Assembly: GCA_023630585.1 (NCBI GenBank)
Contig: CM042558.1
Span: 10,993,800-11,057,799, forward strand
DNA length: 64,000 nt
Source of the DNA: Cranoglanis bouderius
Taxonomy: Eukaryota; Chordata; Actinopteri; Siluriformes; Cranoglanididae
Direction of reading: 5' to 3'
Shown here: positions 22,364 through 63,894 of the stretch, one piece after another
Layout of the letters: every line of letters starts with the position of its first letter
How positions within the stretch are numbered: the first letter of the stretch is position 1
Notes under the pieces: generated by a model
What the model saw: the letters and a program-made list of their open reading frames with translations, nothing else
Databases searched by the model: none
What the model was told of the DNA's origin: nothing
Program-made: the position numbers and the translations under genes

Positions 22364-22572
22364 TTATGGCCAGTTGCAGCATTTGCAGGCGTCAACATAG
22401 ACCAGGCCTGGTTGGCACCGGTGCAAGTAGGTGTTCCCACGGAAGCACTGGAAGTAGGTGGTGGCATCAGCAGGGTTTGGGTACAAACCGTCAGGTTTTC
22501 CAGAGCAAAAGGAGACAATAGGGTCTGGGGTAGTGGTTGGGGGACGAGTGGTGGTTGGCTTGGGAGGGAAAC
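22364..22572 (-). CDS. chia: chia exon 11, chitin-binding domain and stop
   Basis: 209 nt; a Pro/Thr linker (FPPKPTTTRPPTTTPDP), then the chitin-binding domain with six Cys (FCSGKPDGLYPNPADATTYF to CKCCNWP). Stop taa at 22366-22364. Confidence 0.94.
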
Positions 22573-25500
22573 CTATAAGAGTTTTACATTGTTATGTAAC
22601 AGCTTAAGAATGGCAAAACACCTCCTCAGCTGATTTCAGATTTGCCCTTTTGACTTTTTGGCCATAAACTAAAAACATATAGTCAAATTAAATTTAAATG
22701 AAACCTGCATATTGAGCTAGCATTTATTTACCCAGGGAGTTGCGTAGGTGGTTAACAAGAGGGTAGTCTCCTTGTGAGCAGAAATGTCCTCCAAAATCAT
22801 CTAAGTCAAGGGTCCATACTGATGCCCCACCGAGATTCATGGATGTGAGCCACTGAACCTAAAAGAAAATGAATAAACAAGAGAGTGAATAACACATAAA
22901 TGTATGTGTAGTTGTGGAAAGTAATTTGTGGAAATTTTTTGGTTCAGTTAGTATTATTTACCTTGGCAGCAAAGCTTTCTTGGTTATCATAGCCCACCCA
23001 AGCTGTTCCGTGAGTGGCATATGGAACGCTCTGCTCAGTGATCCATTCTACCTTGGCCGCTGATGCAAAAGTACAGATCTATGAAAAAAAAACCTTCACC
23101 ATTATATTTAGATTATATTATTATTTATATTATATTTTTTATTTCCACTTTATGCTTATATATTTTTCATTATTGAATTACTTTGAAAATAGAGTTAGGT
23201 TTAAATAAAGAACCTATACTCACTCACCTCATAATAGGACCAGTAGCCAGGATCACGTGTGTAAGGGCCAGCATCAGCTGGGCCATTGGTTGGTGCACCG
23301 AGGCCTGTTGAGGAGGTGGTAAGGCGGAAAGTACGTCCATATGTGGGGAAACCCAGAAGCAGCTTTTCAGCTGTAGCCCCTTTGCTTATCCAGTAAGACA
23401 CAGTAGCATTCTGAACAAAGTGAGGAGAGAGTTCAGACCCAAAACAAGAAGTCAAATTTTAAGTTTATATTTATGTGGATCATAAGGTTTGTCTCTTACA
23501 ATGTTGTGTTGGGTGTGGGTGCCTTGATCTAGATAACTCTTGAAAAGAGGACTGTTGTGACCTGTAACCTTCTCCCATGAACCATGGTAGTCATAAGTCA
23601 TGATGCTGAGAAAGTCTACTTCACTGCAACAACAGAAATATAATGACCAACCTTTTATTATAACCCATGTTTTCCTAAGCCATTGAAGAGGTCTCATGTA
23701 TCTCTGGAATACCTTGTTATTTCAGGGACTTCATAAGCTGCATCAATGGTGGGCCTAAGTGCTCCTGCTTTGATGGAAAGCAGCAGCTGGGTCTTCCTGG
23801 TGTCTATGGCTTCCTGTTTAATGGCTTGCTTCAGCTCCTGCAGAGTGCAAGGTTTAACGATACAAATGGCATCAAATCATTAGCAAGCACATGAAACTGA
23901 CAATTCCATGTACTATATATTAGAGCCATCTATCTATAATCATTCAGCTCCAAATATATTCTCCTCACCTTTATCAGTGCAGCAAACTTCTGCTTGTCCT
24001 CAGCGGGACTACCATTCTGTCCAGGGAACTCCCAGGCCAGATCTACGCCATCAAAATCATGATCCCGGAGGAAAAGCAGAGCAGAATGAATGAAGGTCCT
24101 ACGGTTTTCTGGAGTAGCCACCATATTACTAAACCTGCAACAAAATATGTGATCTCTTTTTATTTATTAAAAATTATTGTGACTGTCCAAAGAAAGACTG
24201 TTGTTTAAGCATGTTAACACTCGACATTTTTTTTGCTTAATTTATTCCCCCAATTTGGTGACCTGCCAGTTCCCACCCACCATCCAGTTCTCCCCTATCA
24301 TATGACAGTTAGCAACCGGTGAGGGTGAAGGCAAACACATGCTTCCTCCGAGACATGAGAAGCCAGCCAACCTGCTGCTCATGCTACAGTATGTGTCATG
24401 TCACAGGGCAGCATAACACACTCAGAGGAAAGTGCTGTCAACCCTCTTCTGCATACACAAGCTCACAGATGGCCACAATTGGCTAGTTTTGCTGTGATTG
24501 ACAGGGCAAAGAGATTATGCCATTCCTCCCACCCCGAGATCACAGGCCCAGACACGGAAAGCCCTTGCTTTCAAAAGCTTCACGTATATAAAATAACGTT
24601 CATAATTACAGCACGGACGAAAAACTGTGATTGCTGGCTGGTTGTCATTTCACAAGGGGGTACCTACGGGCTGATGCCATTGTACAAGCCTCCAACTGAC
24701 AGCAGTGTCTTCAAATAAGGGTTTCTGCAAAGGTAAGAAATAGCAAATAAATGTATTACATTAATAATATATACCATCAGTTTTGTTGCATGTCACTGTT
24801 CTCTTTTGCATAAAGCATACTATCTGATTAATTGCAATTATGATTAGCCTATTAAAGAAATATATAAAAAAAAATTACTGTACAACAATGTTTAGTCTCA
24901 CTTACGTAATTTTCAGGCTGTTCAGTTTCATGTACATGTCCTCATCATTCCATTCAATAGTAGTAAGTCTATTGTCTGGGCTGATGGTTGCCAGTGCATA
25001 GATGACATGTGTGCAGAGGAAGGGATCAACATTCTGAGGAGTGAAACGGCCATTGGTAGGCCTGTACTGGGACCAGTTACTGAAGTAGCACACCAGTTTT
25101 GTAGAATAGGCTGTGAGAGGAACAGTTATTTTCTGTAACAGTCTTTGTAACCTTAAATCACATCAAGAACACAGATTTCTTTACATCTTATTCACACATC
25201 AAAGCTGCATATGGATATTCACACATCAAAGCTGCATATGGATAAAAGGACTTCCAATGACAAATTCCTTATTCATGAATTTAATCGGTACAACCAAAGT
25301 GTGTGTAAATTTGAACTTACAGTTTTCACAACCTGACAAATGCGTCATTTGTAGTGAAATAATCAAACACTACATCACAAATAATAATAGCAAGTATAGC
25401 AAGCAGAGCAGCATTATTATTAATAAGCAAATAATGTGAATAATTGCTGGAACATGTAGAAACCTCATATTAAAATATAGGAAATGGGCTTTAGAATTTG

Positions 25501-26616
25501 GCCTGCAGGTTAGCTGATGTTTAATAAATGTTTAATAATGTTTAATATTTAAAAACAGCAGATGGGCAAGAAATATATTTTACTTTTAATTTACTTATTT
25601 ATAATTTACTTTAGTAAGAGTACATTCAATTTCAGTAGTTGAGTAAAGTACAAATCTTACAAACACAAATGATACTTAAGTAGAGTAATGAAGTACAATT
25701 ATTCAAGTATTTTCCCCTGTTAATTAATTTGTGTTTAATTAATCTTTTAGCATTTTATTTATATGAAATAAGGATATGTTATTTGTTCCGGATGGAAACT
25801 TGGTTTACCTTTGTTTAAATAAAGTTTTCATTAAAACTGATTGATTAAATCTGACATTAAAATATGACATTTTTAATATAACAAAATATGATAAAATCTG
25901 ACATCAACAAAAAATTCACATGGGTTGCTTTATAAAAACAGAACACATGTCCATAATTGTCTTCTACAGCAAACTTGGACAAAAGCACCTCTAACCCAGA
26001 TTAATTGAAATGTATTTTCCCTTCTCCATTTTGGAAGATTTTCCTCAGATCTGGTTATGCTTTCCGTTAACTGGCTGACACCATCTTACAAATAAACTAT
26101 CATGCCACCTTATAAATTAGGATGTGTTTCATGCATTAGATATATGCATATAAACTGGGGTGTGTCAGATGAACCTGAGATGCAAATTAAGGATTTGTGG
26201 GTGGGGGCTTGATTCCACACAGATTAAGCTGATTCATCATTTCCGCTCATTTTGATGTTGTATGATAGTCTCATGTATCAGACATAGATCTATTCATACA
26301 TTAAATCTGTGCTTGTTTCTACACAACTTTGATGAATAAATGCCAGTGTTACTTTTAACCTAAGCACCAATACCAGAACTTCATTTGATCTGAAATTTTA
26401 ACATTTGAACATAAATACATAGAGATAATTACCAAGCTGAAGAGAAAGCAGGAGTCCCAGTCCTGTGTAAAGAAAGAGAGTTAAACATGTTAACATATGA
26501 GTAAAATATGGCAAAACAGAATAGCCAGTTGAAAAATATTTCATGAATATTTATGAAATATATATATAGAGAGAGATGTCATAATTTATACCTGCTATGA
26601 GAGGTAATTTGAACAT
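22364..26616 (-). CDS. chia: Acidic chitinase-like protein (GH18 + chitin-binding domain)
   Basis: Secreted chitinase-family protein, 455 residues from 11 coding exons: 26592-26616, 26433-26462, 24906-25110, 24668-24724, 23969-24134, 23713-23837, 23500-23623, 23228-23410, 22962-23078, 22732-22858, 22364-22572. All junctions are GT/AG and the phases join without a break. Residues 1-21 or so are a signal peptide (MFKLPLIAGLGLLLSLQLAY). The GH18 barrel follows: LVCYFSNWSQYRP, the LLSVGG strand, MTYDYHGSWE, GFPTYGRTFRL and a WTLDLDDF end. A Pro/Thr linker leads to a six-Cys chitin-binding domain ending CKCCNWP. Odd: the DxxDxDxE motif reads D134-G-V-D-L-A139-W-E141, with Ala for Asp; and SxGG-Trp is SVGG-Leu100. 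Glu141 is kept. Fish have several chia paralogues; which one this is cannot be told. Activity is probably low (inference). Confidence 0.93.
22732..22858 (-). CDS. chia: chia exon 10
   Basis: 127 nt; VQWLTSMNLGGASVWTLDLDDFGG; the usual AMVW reads ASVW. Then FCSQGDYPLVNHLRNSLG closes the barrel. Confidence 0.93.
22962..23078 (-). CDS. chia: chia exon 9
   Basis: 117 nt; ICTFASAAKVEWITEQSVPY then ATHGTAWVGYDNQESFAAK, end of the insertion domain and strand 7. Confidence 0.93.
23228..23410 (-). CDS. chia: chia exon 8
   Basis: 183 nt; YWISKGATAEKLLLGFPTYG, RTFRLTTSSTGLGAPTNGP and AGPYTRDPGYWSYYE, the insertion domain of family 18 chitinases. Confidence 0.94.
23500..23623 (-). CDS. chia: chia exon 7
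   Basis: 124 nt; VDFLSIMTYDYHGSWEKVTG, holding the conserved MTYDYHG substrate-binding strand, then HNSPLFKSYLDQGTHTQHNI. Confidence 0.94.
23713..23837 (-). CDS. chia: chia exon 6
   Basis: 125 nt; ELKQAIKQEAIDTRKTQLLL then SIKAGALRPTIDAAYEVPEI. The usual LTAAVAAG strand reads LSIKAG. Confidence 0.9.
23969..24134 (-). CDS. chia: chia exon 5, catalytic motif exon
   Basis: 166 nt; FSNMVATPENRRTF then FDGVDLAWEFPG. The codon at 24035-24037 is GCC (Ala139) where active chitinases have Asp. Catalytic Glu141 is present. Confidence 0.94.
24230..24570. repeat. Interspersed repeat in chia intron 4
   Basis: Landmarks cccccaatttggtgacctgc (24247), agcaaccggtgagggtgaag (24311) and gcttcctccgagacatgaga. 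I recall this as a repeat seen widely in fish genomes; class unknown to me. Confidence 0.5.
24668..24724 (-). CDS. chia: chia exon 4
   Basis: 57 nt, the usual size of this exon in vertebrate GH18 genes. Codes NPYLKTLLSVGGLYNGIS; the normally conserved Trp after GG is Leu100 here. Confidence 0.88.
24906..25110 (-). CDS. chia: chia exon 3
   Basis: 205 nt; mature N-terminus STKLVCYFSNWSQYRPTNGR and FLCTHVIYALATI, the first GH18 strands. Donor GTAAGT-like. Confidence 0.93.
25190..25243. repeat. Perfect 27-bp tandem duplication in chia intron 2
   Basis: The 27 bases at 25190-25216 are repeated without change at 25217-25243. It lies 80 bases upstream of exon 3 in transcript order. Confidence 0.92.
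26433..26462 (-). CDS. chia: chia exon 2
   Basis: 30 nt completing the hydrophobic core of the signal peptide (GLGLLLSLQL). Acceptor acacAG, donor GTAATT. Confidence 0.85.
26592..26616 (-). CDS. chia: chia exon 1 (coding part)
   Basis: ATG at 26616-26614; codes MFKLPLIA, the start of the signal peptide, with a CAG|GTATAA donor. The ATG context on the minus strand (caccaccATGT) is favourable. Confidence 0.85.
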
Positions 26617-26999
26617 GGTGGTGCTGAATCAATTCAGATTATTTTAGAAATCCACCTAGATTGATTAGTGAGCAATCAGTATATATAATAATAACAACAA
26701 AATTTTTAGTATTAACAAAATAAAACAATTTGTATGAGTAAAACTATCAGGATAAAAGCAACATTAACAACAACATTTTCTTTTTCAGTATGCAGGTGCA
26801 GTTTAGTAAAATTAATACAAACCTACTGATATATATTTACCCACTTTTATATTAACCAGTAATAGCAATTAGTTGTATTCCTGACTACAGCTATTTACCC
26901 TAACAAATACACATGCGTGTTTATGAACAACTAATGCAAAATCCTTCTCTAAATCTAAAACATGCAATTAATTAATGTTCATTGTTAATATATTTACCT

Positions 27000-27060
27000 G
27001 TCACATTCCAATAGAATCCTCTGTAGTAAGTTGAACATGTGCAAGCTCATTTATACTTAG
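27000..27060 (-). promoter_or_regulatory. chia: Candidate chia promoter and 5' untranslated exon
   Basis: Minus strand shows TATAAAT at about 27053-27047 and, some 45 bases on, a good donor (GTGACAG|GTAAATA near 27001). An acceptor-like attcAG lies 7 bases before the ATG (about 26624). This would make a short leader exon spliced onto the coding start. A weaker TATA-like tatata at 26676-26684 could instead serve a start just upstream of the ATG. Confidence 0.4.
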
Positions 27061-30000
27061 GTCTTATTAATGGGTACCAAAGTGCAGGTGATAAGTGTTT
27101 AAAAGTCTAATCAGGAAGAAGGAAATACCCTGATAATTTATTCATTTATGGTACACTACTTTAACACATTTTATGGTAAGCTTGCTTAAATTATCATTTC
27201 TGTGTTTATTTATTACCGTTGAGCCACCTGAATGCCAGGGCCTGTAGATAGATAGGGCCTGTAGACATGACTCTGTGTTTTTACAAAGAAATGGCAATCA
27301 TGTAGAGGATGTTTTGTAAATTAAGTTACATTTTGCTAAAACAAAAAAAAGTGTTAATTTATCCTATGGTATGGAGACTTTTGGGACATCCTGTATTATA
27401 ATGAGCCCATTAATATAAACTTGTAATTTGCTTTGTAGTTTTGTAGGCACTACTGTCAGAGCTGCTGTTAAAGAAATTAATGAACATCTTCTGATCAATG
27501 AGATTTGAGAATTCAACAGTGCTGTATAAACGTGCTTATTACAGAAAATAGTACAGAATTCTCCAGTATCTGCTTCTCTGTCTAAATTTTAAGCTGTTCC
27601 AGAAATGGACTACAGCCCTTTCCTTACTATGCTTCAACAGCTTACTTAGATAGGCCAGTCAGCAATTTTGCAACAGTTTTGAATTACTGAATATTCTGAG
27701 CATTTTTGTAGTTAATAACCTTGAATTACTCCATCTGTCTTAGGGTTATAAAATATGTCCCTGCATGTGAACTGTACTTTTGTACTGAAGAAAAATTATT
27801 TACTGTAAATGACCACCAAGGACTTTAGTGGTAGACTTGAATGAATATAACGTGGTGAAATACCAGACACACTTGCATTAAATACAATCAGAGGGTGTTT
27901 ATTGAAGAATATTTACAAGTTCCATTTGATGAAAGGCTCATTCAATTCACATTGGACAGGGTCAACCAGACACATACAGTATATGGTAGTTTAAAAAGAT
28001 AAGCCAATCTATCCTGAAGTGGCACTAAATGTGAAAGTTGATTCCTTTTATTGAGCTGTAACCAATGTTCTTTGTAATGGATGCTTTTTATGTTTTGTAG
28101 ATATAGTTAGCTAATTTCAGGTGATTTCTGATTTAACAAGAAAAAAACAATTTCTGTGAAACTCTATGGCAATAAGAAATAAATTAAACACATGGGGCTT
28201 ACAGCACATTTAATTACAATTTTTGGAATTTCCTCAGGAGATTTTCTCAAATGCAAGATTATATTTTGTCTAAGCTCTGGTGATTTTAGTACTTGGTCCC
28301 TGCTGTCTCACAAATGATGTGGCTATTAATTAATAGAATGTAGAATATTAAAAACAAGCAAGAATATTTTTGTAGCACTGAGTAATGAGCCATTACACAG
28401 AAGGTGAAATATCAGAATAAACAAAACACAATTTGACAAAATGTGAATAACAAAAAGTGGTGAGCAGTAGGAAGAATGCATCCCTGTGTTTGATGAAATC
28501 CTACAGCACTACTGACTTCCTGACAATGTTCTTCTGCAATGCATCTACTTATTTGTTGTTAATATTTTTTTGAAAACAGTGAGTGAAAGTAAAGTTTAAA
28601 ACAAGAGGAAGATTTGTGTTTGTGTGAATATGACTAGACAAAAAAGTTGTGGTAAACCTGACACAGAAGATTAGTACCATTTTTCAAGTTAAACATTTTA
28701 CACTGTGTGCATGTGCATGGATCATGACTGCCCTGATCATTCAAGTTTCCAAAAAACAGAATTAATTTGATTGAATTAAAAAAACAAACAAAAAAAAAAA
28801 CAACAAAAAAAAAAACAGAAACAGGATTTATATTATATTTGCTACTATGTTTAATTGTAAATTGACTTTGTATAAGTGTATCTGTAGCGCATATCCTTAG
28901 TAAATGTAATAACACAGAAAACCTAAAAAGGCAAAGATTGTCTTTGTTATGTTGCAATAACAAAGGCATCACTGGGAAATAAAAGTAATGTATCTATTAT
29001 GTAGAAGGTGCAGAAGGTGCAGATAAGAATCACACACTTGGATAATACAAATCCTGCTCTAGCAAAATTATACTGGGTGCAGTCTTAATCCAGATATTGG
29101 TAATAAAAAAAAATAAATTTTGCCCCTTTGGCTGTAAATCGTTCATCATAACTAGGCCTTGCATGTACAAATCTTTACTGCACATACATAAGAGGAAAAA
29201 TACTGCCATAAATATTACCACAGTAAGATGATTAACCAAAGTGTACTCTAACCCACTGCATAACATCTGCCTCCATGGACTTTTTACGGGATGTCTGGCA
29301 AACACTTAATTTCTGGTTATTGATTATTCTTTTACATAACACTTGATAGAGAAATAATGATAATAAAGGCTTTGATAAATAAATAACCCTGATATATGAA
29401 GATAACCCCATAAGCCATACCGCCTTTATTATCAGACATTGTTTAACCACTGTGTCTATGGCAACCATTATCCTAAGACAGTCACATGCACACCCTCACA
29501 GACTTGGGTGCACATTGTAAAAATAAGGTGATGCTGTTGAGTCTGTATTGGCTCTACAATGTTTCAGAAGTGAACAGACACTAAATACTGTCTACAATTT
29601 TTAGCAAAATAAAAAGTAAACTTTCATTCAAATCCTCATTTAGATACAATTCTCATGCTGCCAAACACTAGCAACAACTTATTTAATAAAAAAAAAAAAA
29701 AAGCTTTTTTCTACATGGTGATTCGCATGGTGTCAGAATACCATGATAAACATATCCCAAGATCGGTCCTCATTTATCAAGTTGAATATGAATGGATTTA
29801 TTTGTAAATAATTTGTACGAGCATTTCCACAGTAAATTTGGTCATCATGAAAATTCCATATTCATGCTCTAGGAATGTGTGTAAATTTACACATATGAAG
29901 ACTAACTAATGTAAATCTCAGTTGATTCGCTTCAAATCATATATATCGCGACAAGTTACTGCACTTTTATATACAGATTATGCTGTCAAGTTTAAATAGC

Positions 30001-30678
30001 TTTTGTATTTCAATTACACACAAATGTAATGAATTTTGTGAAACCCAGTCATTTCATATTAAAAGCATCAACTAAAGAAATACTGAATATGAAAAAAAAA
30101 AGAAAAAAAAAGCAAGCCAAGATAAATCCATAAATTAAAACAAATAAAACCAGTCAGTCAATTAAGAATGCCGTTGTAATAAAAGGAGGATGGGCTGCAA
30201 AAACTTGATATATATGCTGGTTCTGTTTTCCACAACATCTATTTTTAATGGTATGCAATATTTTATTAGAGCCAGTACTAAGGGCCCAATAGATGACCAA
30301 TATGGTATGTCTCAAGATGCAATGTGCTGTATAATCCCTAGAGTGCCATCTACGGGCTTCCTATGACACTTACTTAGTTCAGTTTGACTTATGAAAATAT
30401 TTACATACAACTTTACTGAAAAATTGATAAATGAGGCCCATTGTATGTGCATCAACAAGTATATTGATCTTGACCTGTTGAAATATGTGTGCCTGTTGTC
30501 ACTTATGTATAATGATGACTAAAATTGAAAACCTAGTACCAGCTGAAATGTCACTGACCAATTCCAAGTAATCAAGAAATGTACTGATTTTTCACACAAG
30601 GCAAGGTTTACAACACAAATTGTTCTTGTTAAAAATCATTTTTTATACAAAAGAGTAAAACAAATACTGTTTGTCATA
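27061..30678. other. Intergenic spacer between chia and cntn2, nothing recognised
   Basis: About 3.6 kb, A+T-rich, with A-runs at 28780-28817, 29688-29702 and 30090-30110. The open frames here (for example 28634-28972 and 29030-29305 on the minus strand) have no motif and weak composition for coding. No transposon ends were noticed. It must contain the upstream control region of chia. Confidence 0.5.
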
Positions 30679-30684
30679 TTTATT
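30679..30684 (-). terminator. cntn2: Candidate poly(A) signal of cntn2
   Basis: AATAAA on the minus strand, about 140 bases after the cntn2 stop codon. Later signals may also be used. Confidence 0.45.
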
Positions 30685-30823
30685 ACTAAAACCCCAGGCA
30701 CTCGCCCTCCCCCAACCTCCCCTCCCTAATCGGAAACCCCACTCCCTAAAGTTGCACCCCACCTAGGAGTACCCAGCCAATATCTGTGGGGTATTACTGG
30801 GAAAGGACCTTTGCACTGGCTGA

Positions 30824-60783
<29,960 letters not shown>

Positions 60784-60906
60784 CTAATATGAGCATACAC
60801 ACAAAGCAAAAGCAAACTGTTTTATCCGTCTCAGCCTTAATGACTGCTTACAGAGTCACTATGGATGTTGAAAAAGTAAACTAGTCTCCAATCTAAACAT
60901 TGTATT

Positions 60907-61553
60907 TGTTAGAAGTTTCCCCTCGTTCTCCGAGTCGCTCGATCGGTGGACTCGAACACTTTCGCATTCCACTGCGCGCTTTCCAGCGCTATTCAAAAAC
61001 TCTCCGATAGACATTCCATTCATAAAGACTCTCGTGTTGTTTACCTATGCCATGTGCGTTTTGTTTTCGTTCACGTCATGTCTCCGCCTCCTGTGTTTCC
61101 CCATGTGTGTTTGTTATTGTATTGCGTCATGTCTCTGCCCCGTTTCCTCATTGGTTCTCTGTCTAATGTGATTATCATGTCCAGGTGTCTTTGATTGTGG
61201 GTATTATTTGGTGTGTATTTAAAAACCCCTCTTTGTGTCCGCTTCAACGGGGAGTATTAGTATTAGGATTAGTTTGTCTTAGGATAAGTTTGTCATAGTT
61301 AATCATAGTCTTGGTTTTTCTTAGTATTGTTATTCATAGTTCAGTTTGTTAGAATTTAGATGTGTTTAACTGTGCGCTTTGTTCCGATGTTTCCCAGATA
61401 ACTAATCTTGTTTACTACAGCCTGGATTACAGTTTGTTTTGCTCATAGTATGGATTCTTTTGTTTATAATAAACTCTTCTACATTTACTGACGTCTCCCC
61501 AGCGCATGCATCCTGACTCCCTCTTCCGACCAACACGTCTGAGTTACGTAACA
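60907..61553 (+). repeat. Solo LTR with 5-bp duplication
   Basis: 647 bp from TGTTAGAAG to ACGTAACA, flanked by gtatt at 60902-60906 and 61554-61558. Contains a tatttaaaaa box (about 61216-61225) and aataaa (about 61469), giving the plus orientation. It lies upstream of the first cntn2 exon seen. Confidence 0.9.
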
Positions 61554-61629
61554 GTATTAAAGCTACATTGGTCTCCAAAGAGCACTAGGCATAATTTAGC
61601 ACTGGGAATTTAAATTTGCAAAATAAATA

Positions 61630-61966
61630 CATGGAAGCACTCTGGTACAGTATGTAGTGTTGCCACCTCAAAGCTCCAGGGTCCCTGGGTTTGATCCTGA
61701 GCTTAGGATATTGTCTGTGCGGTGATTAAATACATGTTCTCCTTGTGTGGATTTTGTCTAGGTTTCTTCCCACCTCCCAAAATATGCCAGTAGGTGGATT
61801 GGCTACACTAAATTGCTCCTAGGTATGAATGTTTGTGTGCATTAAGCCCTGAGAAAGACTGGCATCTCATCCAGAATGTATTCTTGCCTCAGACCCAGTG
61901 TTCCTGGATCCAGTGAAGTCCTGACACGGATAAAGTGGTTACTGAAGATGAATGAGTGAATGAACA
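61630..61966 (+). repeat. tRNA-derived SINE, degenerate
   Basis: B-box-like gggtttgatcctgag (61686-61700), then ttctccttgtgtggattttg, aggtttcttcccacctccca and a tail aaagtggttactgaagatga ending in gaatgagtgaatgaa repeats. This order matches the widespread fish SINE group that includes Mermaid (from memory). Confidence 0.7.
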
Positions 61967-62222
61967 AAAACAGAACTAAGGTGTTATACATGGAATAAGA
62001 GCAACAACTGAAATCAACAACCAAGAGGTCAGTCTATACATAAAGGCAAGGTTACAGAGAAACAAATTTACAAGTTAATATTATGAGTTGTTAGGAGTTA
62101 ACAAAATATGCCATGCACATTGGTATTCAGCCCTAAAAAAAAATAACTACAGACTTACACATGCTTAAATACAGCTATTGCTCTTAGGGTTGAATCGGTG
62201 TGTGTATTCGTGTGTGCATGAG

Positions 62223-62722
62223 TGTCACGGATTTCCCCTTGCGCTGAGTGCCGATGTAAATAAAGTCACAAAGCATGCCGCCATGTTTCCGGTTTGTCCT
62301 CGACTGTGTTTACATTGACACATGTTTTTGTTTTGGTTTCTCTCCTGTCACCACCGCGTATTGTTATGTGCTTGTTTCTCTCATGTGTCAGTCATTTATA
62401 GCTGTCCCCGTTTCCGCCTTGATTAGTTTGTATATTTAAACCCCCGTGTGTCTTTGTCCCCCGTGAAGTATACATTCGGTTTCCTTGCCATCTGTCATTA
62501 CCAAACCTTATTATTCTCGTGTTTTGTTTCATAGTTTTGAACCTCGTTTTTCCCCCAAGTTACTGTGTATCTTACCTTGTCTAGTTAAGTCTGTTTGTTC
62601 ATCGCCTGAACCCTGTGCCTGTTTATTGTTGACTATTCTGCATTGCAATTTGGATTTGCCTGACTGTCTTTTAATAAAGCCTTCCTTTGCACTTGCACCC
62701 GTATCACCTCAATTGCGTGACA
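62223..62722 (+). repeat. Solo LTR with 5-bp duplication
   Basis: 500 bp from TGTCACGG to GCGTGACA, flanked by atgag at 62218-62222 and 62723-62727. TATA-type tatatttaaa near 62429 and aataaa near 62672. Confidence 0.92.
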
Positions 62723-62727
62723 ATGAG

Positions 62728-63447
62728 GCTCTAGGGTGGAGACACACACACACATACAAACAAATTTTACTTATATTTTAAACTACTAATCTTTTCTATA
62801 TTGTGGCATAACTAAAAGTAAATCCATTAAACTCACACAGACAACATGTTTAACTCGTTAAAATGTGACCTGATTTATCAGTTTGAATTATCTATCACAG
62901 GAGTTTTTGCTAGTCTTAAAATGATCAGCCTATGTTCATTTGTAAAACTCAGAGAACTTTGCTGGAGTGAACTTAGCAACCCGGCATGAACTGCATACAG
63001 AACTGCATCACTAATGCAAACTCTCGATCTGGCCCTAAGTAATCTCCACAGCTCTGTGCCACTATCTTGTCAGATGACTTTTAGCTACTGCATTACATCC
63101 AGTGGATGCCAAGGCTGAAACAGAGGGGCTTCCCTCACCGACTGAATCGACACACATAGTGGGACAGTTTTCCTATTGAGCATATTCAGTTGGGGATACA
63201 TGTCATCATATTTAACTGTATTTTTTATAATGAAAGAAGAACCAGATGTATAGATACAGAGTATTTTTTTTTTATCTAGCTACAAATACTTTTCACTTTG
63301 AATTGTTTAGAAATGACAACTACAAAAGGGAGTAAATATAGGAGGAATAAAGCTTCACTGTGGATGCAGTGACTGCAGTTGCAATCTGTTGTTAGAGAAT
63401 TTAAAATTTTATACATTTGTGTGTGTGTGTGTGTGCGTGTGCGTGTG
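62728..63447. other. No gene recognised
   Basis: A+T-rich flank with a (GT)n stretch at 63419-63450. No convincing cntn2 signal-peptide exon was found. Confidence 0.45.
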
Positions 63448-63894
63448 TGTCATATCATCGAAACCAGCAACTCCATTTCCCAGAAAGCACCACTAACTAC
63501 AAACATGGCTGAAGACAACTACACTTCCAAAATACACACACACACGGACACGTTCACCATCACCGGAGTTCTAATTAGAGACACCTGTTTCTAATCACAC
63601 ACGCACACACACCACTCTTTTTAAGAGACTTTCACACACTCATCTAGTTGTGAAGTATACGCTCAGTTGCTATTGTCTCTGCCGTTATCAAGCCTTATGA
63701 AGTGGCTGATATTCTGGTTTTTGGCTTTGTTTTCTCCTTAGACCTTGATTCTCTGCTTTACCTGTTTTGAAATGTTTGCCTGATCGTGTGACCCTTGCCT
63801 GATTTGGATTACGATTTCTGCCTACCCTTGGACTTGTTTGCTATTAAACTGCCATACCTGCAGTTGTTTCCGTCTCATCCTCCTTTACATTATA
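63448..63894 (+). repeat. Solo LTR, related to the chromovirus LTR
   Basis: Begins TGTCATATC, shares caccggagttctaatta and caccactctttttaagaga-type stretches with the LTR at 21444-21887, and ends near 63894. gtgtg on both sides (63443-63447, 63895-63899) could be the duplication but is low-complexity; the expected terminal CA is mutated. Confidence 0.65.

Noticed and set aside
28634..29468. Minus-strand open frames between chia and cntn2
   Set aside because: No motif, hydrophobic low-complexity runs from poly(A) tracts, no splice support.
63130..63160. Signal-peptide exon of cntn2 (minus ATG followed by a GTGAGG donor)
   Set aside because: Phase would fit w1, but the short peptide is not hydrophobic and a stop precedes it closely.
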